A stretch of 64,000 nt of DNA, taken from contig JAHBZV010000004.1 of the NCBI GenBank assembly GCA_019635275.1, positions 62,001 to 126,000 on the forward strand. The letters are read 5' to 3'. Source of the DNA: Burkholderiaceae bacterium. GTDB taxonomy: Bacteria; Pseudomonadota; Gammaproteobacteria; Burkholderiales; Burkholderiaceae_E. The stretch's first letter is position 1. Each line of letters opens with the position of its first letter. Position numbers and translations under genes: made by a program. Under the pieces are notes generated by a model, which was given only the letters and a program-made list of their open reading frames with translations, made no database searches and was not told the origin of the DNA. Below are positions 1 to 7,986 of this stretch, piece by piece.

Positions 1-614
1 TTCGTCGGCCGCACGTAGATCAGATCTGAAACCGGAAGGTGGTAGTCCAGAAAATACAGACTGAGTGGGCCCACAATGTCGTTCGTCACGACGCGTCCCT
101 CCAGCTTCCAGACCCTTCGATCGATCCCGATAACTCGAGGCTGAATCACGGGCACCCAACCCGCCCACGGAGTCTGCGCGCGATAGGCAACCGCACCCGC
201 TTCACGGGACGTCGCAGGCGCAGGGTCGAGATGCCCTGGCCAGTGTCCGCCGGGTGGCCTCGAGACGTCTACCAGAGTCGGAGCAGCTACCGATCGGGAT
301 TTGCCGCGCACCGTCTTATCCGTGCAGGGATGCTTCCGCCACGGGGGGCCGAGTTCGTCGAAATACACCTTGCCGCCATACGGCGACTCGTAGTAGTAGA
401 CGGGCTACCCGCAGACCGGGCACTCGGCATTCGGAACTGTGAACGAGTCACGCGTCAGCGTAGCGCCGAAGGTCTGCCATCGAATCGGACGCCCGGCAGC
501 ATTCGCAAGCAGATCGCCAACGTTCCAGGCGTACTGGCGTCGTCCACTTCCACCGTGATACACCCCACCCCCTCCACAGTTGCACTTTCGCGAGTGATTC
601 CACGCGTTACACAT
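1..614 (-). pseudogene. CNAWNH-type zinc-ribbon-like protein, interrupted by an amber codon; runs off the left edge
   Basis: The start at 614 (MCNAWNHS) is preceded by a strong GGAGGAG ribosome site. The N-terminus (CNAWNHSRKCNCGGGG) and the later ECPVCG, PVYYYESPYGGK and FDELGPPWRKHPCTDK segments match, from memory, a widespread bacterial family of unknown function rich in CxC and CxxC pairs. The reading frame is cut by TAG at 405-407, exactly between CPVCG and PVYYY, where homologues carry an ordinary residue. Past the TAG I translated the frame by hand and it stays open for about 134 codons to base 1, still showing family motifs. This points to a recent nonsense mutation or a base-call error rather than a real C-terminus. 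It is the last gene of the MerR-VWA operon, 79 bases after its neighbour. The function is unknown. Confidence 0.75.
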
Positions 615-693
615 TGAGCTCCTCCCTCGTGGCCAAGGCAACGTTTGGCCAACGCGCCTGCCCAAACCCTCTTACTGTGCGCACATGGCGAAG

Positions 694-1458
694 TCAGTGA
701 AGCCTCGTCTGCAGGCATCCTGCATCGCCGTCGGCTGTCCGCAGCCAGGTGTGCGCCTTGAGCACCTCCGCAGCGAGCTTCTCGCCGCTGCCTCCGACTT
801 CGTAGATTCTCGGAATCTTGTTGAGATGCTCCAGAACACGTCGCCATCTGGTGCTCACGCCTTCCTTCGGTATCCACGTCACCGCTGACGTCAGCAATTG
901 ACGCTCTGCGCGTGCTGCAATGAAGAAGCCGTTCTTCGTCTCGATCGGCCAACGTTCCACACGGGCAATCTCGGCGGCTCGCCACAGTGTCGGTGCCAAG
1001 TGCACGCTGGGCCGCAACTCCTCTATTACCTGCCCCTGATCGAGCGTCCGAAGTCGCTGGAACAGCCTCTGCGTCGCATGACCGCTGAGGGCGAAGATCG
1101 GGATCACCTGCGGATACCTGATCGGCTTTCGACCATTCAGTTCGCCCACGATGATCGAGTACGTTGACTCGTCCTCGTCCTTGAAGACATACGGCGCGAT
1201 GAGGGCGTATTGGTATCGACGACCGGAGCAGTTGTGCATCCATCCCCACGAGAATCGATCACAGAACATCTCGTTCAACTGGACGACGACATTCCGAACG
1301 ACCTTGCAGTTTGGGCGCCCCGCCGAGCAGGCATCGACGCCGCCATCCAGCACGCGCAACAGCTGTTGTTCGACCTGCCGGGCATGGGCCGCCAAGGATC
1401 GACTGAATTGGCGCGCAGCGCCGCGGGCAAGCGAGCCGTCGACGAACAGATCTGACAT
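694..1458 (-). CDS. Hypothetical protein (254 aa) in the MerR-VWA operon
   Basis: I do not recognise this protein. It starts with ATG behind a GGGGTG-like ribosome site and lies 16 bases downstream of the VWA gene, so it is almost certainly co-transcribed. It has no signal peptide or membrane segment. It reads as one globular protein with a basic N-terminus (ARQFSRSLAAHARQVEQQLL), a Cys/Trp-rich stretch around FSWGWMHNCSGRRY and a mid-protein HATQRLFQRL motif. Codon positions look normal for coding, and the opposite-strand frames in the region have no credible product. The context suggests it acts with the VWA protein, possibly as its substrate or adaptor, but nothing in the sequence proves this. 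Confidence 0.65.
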   Translation of the reverse strand: MSDLFVDGSLARGAARQFSRSLAAHARQVEQQLLRVLDGGVDACSAGRPNCKVVRNVVVQLNEMFCDRFSWGWMHNCSGRRYQYALIAPYVFKDEDESTYSIIVGELNGRKPIRYPQVIPIFALSGHATQRLFQRLRTLDQGQVIEELRPSVHLAPTLWRAAEIARVERWPIETKNGFFIAARAERQLLTSAVTWIPKEGVSTRWRRVLEHLNKIPRIYEVGGSGEKLAAEVLKAHTWLRTADGDAGCLQTRLH

Positions 1459-1474
1459 GTCATCACCCCGCAGA

Positions 1475-2854
1475 TCAATCGAGGAAAGCCCCCCACTCGG
1501 CCCGTTTCTCGTGGCGTGCGTCCGCCTGCAACCGTACGCGCTGATACATCGCCAGATCGATCTCCTTGCGCGAGCGTTCGTGCATCGGTCGCATGACCCG
1601 GCGTGCGGTTCGCTGCAGTTCGTCGATCAAAGCCGCACCGCCGGGCAGGTCGCGCGCATACCGTTCGAAATGACGCAACTGCTGCATGAGCCACGCGGCT
1701 GCCTCGCGCACACGCCCGTCGCGGTTCATGCGTATCGCCGCGCGGACGATGTCGGCCTGCCAGGTCTGCGCGACCTCGATGCTGGAAGCGATGTCTCGGG
1801 ATTGCGCACTGTTGTCGCGACCCGGCGCAAACTGGACTGAGGGTGCCAAGCGGTCGAGCTGCAGTTCCGCGCCGCTTCCGGGCACACGCCAGGCGCCCGA
1901 AACCTGCAGGGCAAGCGCGTCTCCCAGTTTCCCGGCAGGGCACGTGAGCCGGAAGATTGCCCGCCGGCGGGCCCCGGCCGGCAACGATCCGATCACGCAA
2001 GCGAGACCGTCGTTCAGTGACTGAGTCGGGAAACCGCCCAGCGCCACGACTCGGACACCGGCGGGCGCACGGAGTTCGACCCGGACTGCCTCGGCCGCAG
2101 CATGCGCCATGTCGCGCAGTTCTGCGACTACCACCTCGGCGATCTCTCCTGGTCGCTCGGCATCGTGCATCCGGCCTCCGCCGTGGTCGGCCAGCGCCTG
2201 CATCTGCTCGGTCGAGTAGTCGTCTCCGATGCCCACGCACGAGGTGAAGATGCCTCGGTCGCGCATCGCAGATGCGTGCACCGCCAACTCGGCCGGCTCG
2301 ACAAGGCCCTGGTTCGCCATGCCGTCCGACAGCATAAGCACGCGGCACTGGCTACCGCTATGGATCGATTCGACCCTGGCCACGCACTCGGCTCCCTGGA
2401 ACCAGCCTGCTGCCAGGTTCGTACTGCCGCGCGGTTCCAGTGCGGCAAGCGCCGCGACCGCTGCGTCGCGTCCTGCGTCGTCGCAGGCCGACCCATCGAC
2501 ATGAATCTGGACGTCGCTCGCGAACGAGACGATCGAAATCCGGTCGCGTGGCCCCAGTGCCTCGACAATTACGGATGCGGCGCGCTTGGCTGCTTCGAGT
2601 CGGGCGCCTGCCATCGATCCGGACGCATCGACGACCAACGCGACGTTCAATGGCCGCGGGTCCGCACCCGCCGGTGTCGGCTTGGCGGCTGCCTGCACCG
2701 TTGCGACGACGTACCGGACCGATCCGCCGCGTCGCCAAACCAGTGGTCGGTCGACCACCGCTGAAAGCGCCAACGTCGACTGCGCGGTCTGAGCTTCGGT
2801 GCCAAGCGCACCATGGGCGCTCTGCACGCCAGGGCTACGAGTCTTTCGGGTCAT
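1475..2854 (-). CDS. VWA (von Willebrand factor A) domain protein
   Basis: The 459-residue protein has a complete metal-ion-dependent adhesion site: DASGSM at about residue 76, a Thr at about 145 in RGSTN, and an Asp at about 177 in LSDGMANQG. The VWA fold spans roughly residues 68-245. A predicted beta-rich region follows, then a basic helical tail ending in AEWGAFLD. There is no signal peptide, so it is probably cytoplasmic and mediates metal-dependent protein interactions. ATG at 2854 is chosen over longer frames because GGGAGAC sits just upstream and because it overlaps the 3' end of the MerR gene by 20 bases, which implies translational coupling. Such VWA proteins often work with ATPases or phosphatases, but none is encoded beside it here. 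Confidence 0.8.
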   Translation of the reverse strand: MTRKTRSPGVQSAHGALGTEAQTAQSTLALSAVVDRPLVWRRGGSVRYVVATVQAAAKPTPAGADPRPLNVALVVDASGSMAGARLEAAKRAASVIVEALGPRDRISIVSFASDVQIHVDGSACDDAGRDAAVAALAALEPRGSTNLAAGWFQGAECVARVESIHSGSQCRVLMLSDGMANQGLVEPAELAVHASAMRDRGIFTSCVGIGDDYSTEQMQALADHGGGRMHDAERPGEIAEVVVAELRDMAHAAAEAVRVELRAPAGVRVVALGGFPTQSLNDGLACVIGSLPAGARRRAIFRLTCPAGKLGDALALQVSGAWRVPGSGAELQLDRLAPSVQFAPGRDNSAQSRDIASSIEVAQTWQADIVRAAIRMNRDGRVREAAAWLMQQLRHFERYARDLPGGAALIDELQRTARRVMRPMHERSRKEIDLAMYQRVRLQADARHEKRAEWGAFLD

Positions 2855-3572
2855 CGGAGTCTCCCATGAGGAACTCGCGCAGCAGGTCGGCAAGACGCTC
2901 GAATTGCGCCAGTTCCTCGGGGCTGCGCCCCCCTCGGATCGACAGATCGATATCCGGAAGAATCGGGATACGGGACCAGAGTTCCCCACGAGCCTTCCGG
3001 GCGATGCGACGATCGGCAGCAAGACGATCGAGCGCCGCTGCCAGCGGAGAACGTCGCACGGCGTCGTCGGTACCACCGTCGAGCAGATCCGCTGCCAGGG
3101 ACCCCTCGGTTGTCGACGCTGCGGATTCAAGAGTCGGCAAGTCACGCTCTTGCGCCGTCGCCGTCCGCGTGAGCGGCGCCGATCCGCCTGGACCATTTAC
3201 GCCCTCGTTGGCGGCCCATGCCCCACCCATCGCCCTCTTGACCTTGCTTAGATAGTCCAGCGCCGACGCCGCGCCCGATAGCTCCCGCGTTACGTCATCG
3301 GAAGGTGCCGGAAGGCGCGCGGCTATCGCGTCGATCTCCGCGTCAGACGCAGAAAACAGCTCCATCCTGATTTCGGCCAGTGGCTTGTGATCGAGGTCCT
3401 TCAGCACCCGGATCGCGCGAAGCCGCCGCTCGTGGCTGGCGCCATATGAGGCCTTCCGGCCGTATCCGCTGGGGCCTCGCAGCAGGCCCTGCTGGATGTA
3501 TCCGCGGATCGTGCGCGGCTCGATGCCTGTACGGGCTGACAGCTCGCGGAGGGACAGTTCGCCTTCGTTCAT
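2835..3572 (-). CDS. MerR-family transcriptional regulator
   Basis: The 245-residue protein begins with a winged helix-turn-helix typical of MerR proteins (LRELSARTGIEPRTIRGYIQ, residues about 7-26), followed by the wing and second helix pair to about residue 75. The remaining 170 residues are not a recognised ligand-binding domain. No Cys-based metal site is visible, so a metal sensor is unlikely. It is the first gene of a four-gene operon with the VWA protein. Its promoter carries a perfect 12-base palindrome between -35 and -10, the usual place for MerR operators, so autoregulation is likely. It is divergent from the NERD-helicase gene. Confidence 0.8.
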   Translation of the reverse strand: MNEGELSLRELSARTGIEPRTIRGYIQQGLLRGPSGYGRKASYGASHERRLRAIRVLKDLDHKPLAEIRMELFSASDAEIDAIAARLPAPSDDVTRELSGAASALDYLSKVKRAMGGAWAANEGVNGPGGSAPLTRTATAQERDLPTLESAASTTEGSLAADLLDGGTDDAVRRSPLAAALDRLAADRRIARKARGELWSRIPILPDIDLSIRGGRSPEELAQFERLADLLREFLMGDSDDPKDS

Positions 3573-3578
3573 GAGTAA

Positions 3579-3607
3579 ATACTACATGGCGACATGTCGC
3601 ATGTCAA
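3579..3607 (-). promoter_or_regulatory. sigma70-like promoter of the MerR operon with palindromic operator in its spacer
   Basis: Read on the minus strand: TTGACA (3607-3602), a 17-base spacer, then TAGTAT (3584-3579), then only six bases to the ATG at 3572. The spacer contains GCGACATGTCGC (3589-3600), a perfect 12-base palindrome. MerR proteins typically bind a dyad between -35 and -10. The predicted transcription start would fall at or next to the start codon, so the mRNA may be leaderless; no ribosome site precedes this ATG. Confidence 0.65.
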
Positions 3608-3725
3608 TATATTCACCCACAACCCAGGGCATGCGATGGCACCTGGCCCGACGGCGCCAACCCCGAGCCTCGCCGTAGCTCGTTCCGATCGGCGATGATC
3701 GGGATTGGTCCCGCGCCTCGCCGAT

Positions 3726-5408
3726 ATGGCCCAGATCATCCCCGACGAAATCGACGCCGCCGCCCGCCGCAGCCACGCGGCCCGAGAGATCGAAACCCTC
3801 GAACGGCTCGAACGCGAGTTGTCCGACGAGTACACGATCTACCACGGCGTTCACTGGGCGCGCGCGGAGGCGCGGGCGGCCTTCTACGGCGAGATCGACT
3901 TTGCCGTCGTGAACCGGCTCGGCCGAATCGTCGCCATCGAGCAGAAGAACGGAACGGTCTCGATGTCCGGCGGCGATCTCGTGAAGACCTACGCCACCGG
4001 CGCGAAGGGCCTGCGCGCGCAGGTCACGCGCAACCTGCACGGCCTGATGCGCGAGTTCGGCCGGCGCTTTCCCGGGCGACGGCTGGACATCGACCACCTG
4101 CTCTACCTGCCGGACTGCACGCTGTCCGGCGCGCCGCCGGCATCGATCGATCCGACGCGGGTGGTCGACGCCGTCAACGCAGGCTTGCTCGCCGCGCGCA
4201 TCGTCGAATTGTTCGACGAGCGCCCTTCGCCCGCGACGTCCCGAGAGACCGGCGGCGCCGAGCCGCCCGACGCCTGCGACGTCCACCTGTTCCTGTCGGA
4301 TGTCGTGCAGGTGACCCCGAGCGTGGACGCGCTCAGCCGGCTCGCGCGCAGGCACTACAGGCAGCTGTCGGGCGGGCTGGCCACCTGGGCGCGGCGCCTC
4401 GAGATGCAACCGCACCGCCTGCGCGTGATCGGCACCGCCGGGTCGGGCAAGACCCAGCTGGCGCTCGAGGAGCTGCGGGCCGCGAAAGCCGCCGGCAAGT
4501 CGGCGCTCTACGTCTGCTTCAACCGGCCGCTGGCCGACGCGATGCGCCGCGCGGCGCCCGTGGCGGGCTGCTGCAATACCTTCCACGAACTGGGCGCCTG
4601 GGTGATGCGCCAGCGCGGCGAGTCGATCGACTACTCGGCGCCGGGCATCTTCGACCGGCTGGCCGGCGCCTTGATCGAGGCGGCGCCCACAATGCAGGCG
4701 ACGGTCGACCTCCTGGTCGTCGACGAGGGACAGGATTTCGAGCCCGCGTGGGCCGCGGCGCTGCTCCAGCTCGTGCGCCCCGAGGGCCGCTGTCTGTGGC
4801 TGGAGGATCCGTCGCAGGGTCTGTATCGGCGCGAGCCCGTGCCGCTGCCCGACTGGGCGGTGCTGCGCTCGCCGGTGGACTACCGCTCGCCGCACGTGGT
4901 GGTCACGCTCGCCAACGCGCTGGAGCTCACTGACGAGCCGATGCAGGCAGGCGGCGTGGTGCACGGGTTCGACCCGCAGCTGCACGAGTACGGCGACGAG
5001 GCGAGCCTGCTCGAGCGCACCCATGCGGCGGTCGCGGCGTTCCTCGCCGAGGGCCACGCGGCATCCGACATCGCGGTGATCACCTGGCGCGGACGGGAGC
5101 ACTCGCACGTGATCCGCGAGGAACGCATCGCGGGCCAGCGCACGCGCCGCTTCACCGGTCGCTACACCGAGGCCGGCGAGGCGATCGTCTCCGACGGCGA
5201 ACTGCAGCTCGAGACGCTCTTCAGGTTCAAGGGCCAGGCGGCCGACTGCGTGGTCATCACCGAGATCGACTTCGACGCGTGGACGGACGAGGTGCGCAGG
5301 CGGTTGTTCGTCGGGCTGACCCGGGCGCGGTTGAAGGTGGCGCTGGTGGGGTCGGTTTCGGCGAACGGGCTTGTTCTTGGGCGGCTGGCATCGCCGGACT
5401 TGCGGTAA
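3726..5408 (+). CDS. NERD-domain nuclease fused to a UvrD-like helicase/NTPase
   Basis: The 560-residue protein has an N-terminal NERD domain with PD-(D/E)xK-type residues: E-x-D in GEIDFAVV at about 53-55, and EQKNG at about 71. A superfamily 1 helicase-like core follows, with Walker A GTAGSGKT at about 236, Walker B VVDEGQDF at about 331 and a C-terminal LFVGLTRAR motif near 526. The enzyme probably cuts or remodels nucleic acid using ATP. It is monocistronic and divergent from the MerR operon. ATG at 3726 (MAQIIPDE) is preferred over an in-frame TTG at 3705; neither has a convincing ribosome site. NERD-helicase proteins occur in phage defence and plasmid contexts; a defence role here is inference. 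Confidence 0.85.
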   Translation: MAQIIPDEIDAAARRSHAAREIETLERLERELSDEYTIYHGVHWARAEARAAFYGEIDFAVVNRLGRIVAIEQKNGTVSMSGGDLVKTYATGAKGLRAQVTRNLHGLMREFGRRFPGRRLDIDHLLYLPDCTLSGAPPASIDPTRVVDAVNAGLLAARIVELFDERPSPATSRETGGAEPPDACDVHLFLSDVVQVTPSVDALSRLARRHYRQLSGGLATWARRLEMQPHRLRVIGTAGSGKTQLALEELRAAKAAGKSALYVCFNRPLADAMRRAAPVAGCCNTFHELGAWVMRQRGESIDYSAPGIFDRLAGALIEAAPTMQATVDLLVVDEGQDFEPAWAAALLQLVRPEGRCLWLEDPSQGLYRREPVPLPDWAVLRSPVDYRSPHVVVTLANALELTDEPMQAGGVVHGFDPQLHEYGDEASLLERTHAAVAAFLAEGHAASDIAVITWRGREHSHVIREERIAGQRTRRFTGRYTEAGEAIVSDGELQLETLFRFKGQAADCVVITEIDFDAWTDEVRRRLFVGLTRARLKVALVGSVSANGLVLGRLASPDLR

Positions 5409-5468
5409 ATCTGGCGTCGATGCCATGCAGGGCCCTGGCGCCCGGCATGGTGACGGCCGCCCACGCAC

Positions 5469-5882
5469 TCAACCAGCCATCTGGACTTCGGGCTGCAGTC
5501 CGAGCCGCTGGGCACGCCGCGCGAAGCGCTTGTCGTCGAAGGTCACGAGCGCTCGGCAGTGGTGGCTCGAGCACAGGTGAAGCGCATCGGCGAAATCGAG
5601 GCCCGCGACGTGCGCGTCGATCGCCGCCATCACGGCGGCGCGAGATTCCACGGCCACGTTCGACAGGCCTAGCAGGTGATTGACTACGGCCGCGTAGTCG
5701 GGCGGTTCGAAGTCGTAGAAGGCGCGCAGGACCCATTCGAGCTCGAGGAGCACGGTGAGCGGCACGAAGATCGACGGTCCCTCCAGCACCCGCCGAGCGG
5801 CAGGCCGTTGCTTTCGCGCTTCGGGGTCGCCCGGGTCGTCGACGTAGAACCGGGCCAGGACGTTGGTGTCGACCGCAATCAC
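5469..5882 (-). CDS. vapC: VapC-type PIN-domain ribonuclease toxin
   Basis: At 137 residues it has the expected PIN length, with acidic residues D5 (MIAVDTN), E47 (VLLELEW), D99 (GLDFADAL) and D116/117 (VTFDDKRF) in family positions. These coordinate Mg or Mn for RNA cleavage. The start overlaps the antitoxin stop by four bases (ATGA), the usual translational coupling in vapBC. The antitoxin gene is promoter-proximal. It lies tail-to-tail with the NERD-helicase gene. Confidence 0.92.
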   Translation of the reverse strand: MIAVDTNVLARFYVDDPGDPEARKQRPAARRVLEGPSIFVPLTVLLELEWVLRAFYDFEPPDYAAVVNHLLGLSNVAVESRAAVMAAIDAHVAGLDFADALHLCSSHHCRALVTFDDKRFARRAQRLGLQPEVQMAG

Positions 5883-6130
5883 TTGCCTCGTTCCCGCATC
5901 GCCTGCGCGACGTCGAAATCGGCCAGGCGGCGCTTCCCGGGTTTCCGGCAGACCAGCAGGCCGTAGCCGTCTTCCAGGCGACTGGGCGCGGCGCGCCGCG
6001 CAACCTCGACGCGCAGGCTCTGTCCCTCGATCGTGAAATCGAGTCGGGTGCCGGGTGCGATGCCGAGCAACTTGCGGATCTCGGCGGGTATGACGACCTG
6101 GCCTTTCTCGGAGACGGTAGCGGTCGACAT
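5879..6130 (-). CDS. vapB: VapB-type antitoxin, AbrB/SpoVT swapped-hairpin fold
   Basis: The 83-residue protein has a classic AbrB-like N-terminus (TVSEKGQVVIPAEIRKLLGI, residues 5-24) that binds DNA as a swapped-hairpin dimer. The basic C-terminal half would wrap the VapC toxin. It should neutralise VapC and repress its own promoter. AAGAGG lies six bases before the ATG and is itself part of the palindrome at 6137-6155, so repressor binding and ribosome loading share the same sequence. Confidence 0.92.
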   Translation of the reverse strand: MSTATVSEKGQVVIPAEIRKLLGIAPGTRLDFTIEGQSLRVEVARRAAPSRLEDGYGLLVCRKPGKRRLADFDVAQAMRERGK

Positions 6131-6136
6131 CGATGG

Positions 6137-6162
6137 CCTCTTACAAAGTAAGAGGCAGTATA
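6137..6162 (-). promoter_or_regulatory. vapBC promoter -10 and autoregulatory palindrome
   Basis: CCTCTTAC-AAA-GTAAGAGG (6137-6155) is a perfect inverted repeat with 8-base arms. It sits directly downstream of a minus-strand -10 element TATACT (6162-6157) and just upstream of the vapB ATG. The placement fits an operator for the VapBC complex that blocks promoter escape. The -35 match is poor. Confidence 0.6.
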
Positions 6163-6256
6163 CGCCGCACGCGGGCGGGGTGGAAGGTCGCCTTATCCGC
6201 CTGTCGGCCGACGCTCTTGTTCAAGGCCGATCGACTGAAGCGCAGCGACCGCCAGG

Positions 6257-7414
6257 TCAGCATCCCGGGTACCTACCCCACCAATAGCTCGCCTCCGCCG
6301 ATTCGTCGCTGACGCGCCAGTCCCGCACCGTCGCCAGATCGTCCGCCATCTCCCCGATCGCCTCGCGCAATTCCAGCGGCTCCAGCCATCGCTCCGGAAT
6401 CGCCTCCACCCCCATCGCCGCGCCCAACAGATTCCCGGTGATCGCCCCGGTCGAATCGCTGTCCCCCGAGTGGTTGACCGCCAGAACGATCGCCGACTCG
6501 AAGTCCTCGGCCCCCAGCGCGCAGTAGACGCTCATCGCCAGCGCCTCTTCGGCCACCCAGCCCTCGCCGAGTGAAGCCAGCACGCGTCGGTCGCGCGGTT
6601 TGGTGGACGCCAGGTCACGGGCCTTTTCGAGCGACCGCAGCGTCTCGTCGTGACCTGGCCACGCGCGCAACTCACGCATGGCCGCCTCGAGCGCCTGCGG
6701 CAAGCTCGCTCCCACGAGCACCTCCGCCACCATCGCCGCGAGCGCCCCCGCCGTCCGCTGCCCGGTCGGGTGCCCGTGCGTGATCGCGGCGATCTCGACC
6801 GCGGTGCGAAACGCATCGCGGCCCACCTTCGCTCCGGCCGCGTCGTCCGCGTCGCGCAACCCGTTCGCGAAGTACATCCCTACCGGCGCCACGCGCATCA
6901 CCCCGCCGCAGCCCTTGCTGTCGTTGTCCGCCGACTCGCCCGCCCGCTTGCCGGCGCGCAGCGCCGCAAGGCAGGTGTTGCCGGGTGCGCGCGGGCTGAA
7001 CAACTCGGCGTGCCCGATCAGCCAGCCCGGCGGCTCGTCGTCGAGCGTGCCGGCTGCGGTGCGGCCGCCCTGGGTGGCGAGCCACCGCTGGTAGGCGCGC
7101 GCCGTCACCGACGCGTAGTCGGGCCTGGTGCCCCGCAGCCCCGCGCGCACGTGCGCACGCAGCATGCCGTCGGCCGTGAAGAGCGTCATCTGCGTATCGT
7201 CGGTGATCGCCCCCAGCCGCCCGTATGCGGGCGCGTAGTCGCGGATTCCGCCGTCACCGAAGCGGCTCCTGATCTCGGCGTCGCGCATGAACTCCACCGG
7301 TGCGCCGAGCGCATCGCCAACCGCGCCGCCCAGCAGGCACCCGCGGTAGCGGCTGCGTAGCGCCCGCTCTTCGGGCGTCTGCGCAGCGTGAACCGGCCTG
7401 CCGGTTTCGTTCAT
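6257..7414 (-). CDS. ADP-ribosylglycohydrolase (DraG/ARH family)
   Basis: The 385-residue protein shows the family's metal-binding motifs: GAVGDALGAPVEF near the N-terminus, ITDDTQMT shortly after, and HSGDSDSTGAITGNLLGA towards the C-terminus. The Asp residues of all three would hold the two Mg ions. It should remove ADP-ribose from proteins, nucleic acid or small molecules in the cytoplasm. The substrate cannot be read from sequence. Its ATG overlaps the stop of the preceding TY-Chap-like gene by four bases. It is the last gene of a three-gene operon facing an NrtR-like Nudix regulator, a context that ties it to NAD/ADP-ribose turnover. Confidence 0.9.
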   Translation of the reverse strand: MNETGRPVHAAQTPEERALRSRYRGCLLGGAVGDALGAPVEFMRDAEIRSRFGDGGIRDYAPAYGRLGAITDDTQMTLFTADGMLRAHVRAGLRGTRPDYASVTARAYQRWLATQGGRTAAGTLDDEPPGWLIGHAELFSPRAPGNTCLAALRAGKRAGESADNDSKGCGGVMRVAPVGMYFANGLRDADDAAGAKVGRDAFRTAVEIAAITHGHPTGQRTAGALAAMVAEVLVGASLPQALEAAMRELRAWPGHDETLRSLEKARDLASTKPRDRRVLASLGEGWVAEEALAMSVYCALGAEDFESAIVLAVNHSGDSDSTGAITGNLLGAAMGVEAIPERWLEPLELREAIGEMADDLATVRDWRVSDESAEASYWWGRYPGC

Positions 7415-7971
7415 GACCGTGCCCCCTGCCACCGGATGCCCAGCGCCGGGAACCTGATCGACGTGCCGTCCTCCGAAAACGCCGTGTATTCGAGTTCGAG
7501 CGGGTGCAAGGCGCCGTAGACGCCCGTCAGCGTCTCGACGGCGATGATCGCCAGCATGTCGAACGGAACAGGCGCCGCCACGTCCAGGAAGTAGTTCGGC
7601 GACCCGTCGGGCCGATGCGGTCCCGGCTCGATCTCGTCGGGCAGGTTCGTCGGCGCGCACCACCCCAGCCCGAGCAGCGACGCGTGCTGCGCGTCGCCCA
7701 GGCTCTCCCGCTCCGGCAGGTAGAAGTTGGACGTGGCTTCGGCGCGCATCCCGAAGCGGCCCTGCCCCGCGAACTGCGCGAACCGGTTCGAGCGCTTGAT
7801 CGACACGATCAGGAACTCGTCCTCTTCGAGCGCGCCGATCGCCTCGCAGAGTTGCTCGGTGAAGCGGCTCCACGCCTCGTCGGCTCGCGGCTGGAACGCG
7901 AACGTCCACACCCGGTGGCCGGAATCCGGGCCGGGCGCAGTGGCCGAAAGCGCCGGCGGGTTCATGTCCAT
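7411..7971 (-). CDS. TY-Chap/YbjN-like chaperone-fold protein (conserved hypothetical)
   Basis: The 186-residue cytoplasmic protein has an N-terminal alpha/beta region with RFAQFAGQGRFGMRAEA, SNFYLP and LLGLGWCAPTNLP. These resemble, from memory, the TY-Chap N-terminal domain related to type III secretion chaperones and YbjN. Such proteins are proposed to bind peptides. A good GGAGG ribosome site precedes ATG 7971. The gene is sandwiched between the metallophosphatase and the ADP-ribosylglycohydrolase with a 4-base overlap to the latter, so the three products are probably made together. The function is unproven; binding of modified target proteins is only a guess. Confidence 0.7.
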   Translation of the reverse strand: MDMNPPALSATAPGPDSGHRVWTFAFQPRADEAWSRFTEQLCEAIGALEEDEFLIVSIKRSNRFAQFAGQGRFGMRAEATSNFYLPERESLGDAQHASLLGLGWCAPTNLPDEIEPGPHRPDGSPNYFLDVAAPVPFDMLAIIAVETLTGVYGALHPLELEYTAFSEDGTSIRFPALGIRWQGARS

Positions 7972-7986
7972 GTTCGTCCTCCTCGT

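Noticed and set aside
405..407. TAG read through as pyrrolysine or by programmed recoding
   Set aside because: No sign of pyrrolysine genes in the window, the family does not use a special residue there, and a single base change explains the stop.
5409..5468. Intrinsic terminator between the NERD-helicase and vapC genes
   Set aside because: Only short ATGCC/GGCAT arms with a long loop and no T tract.
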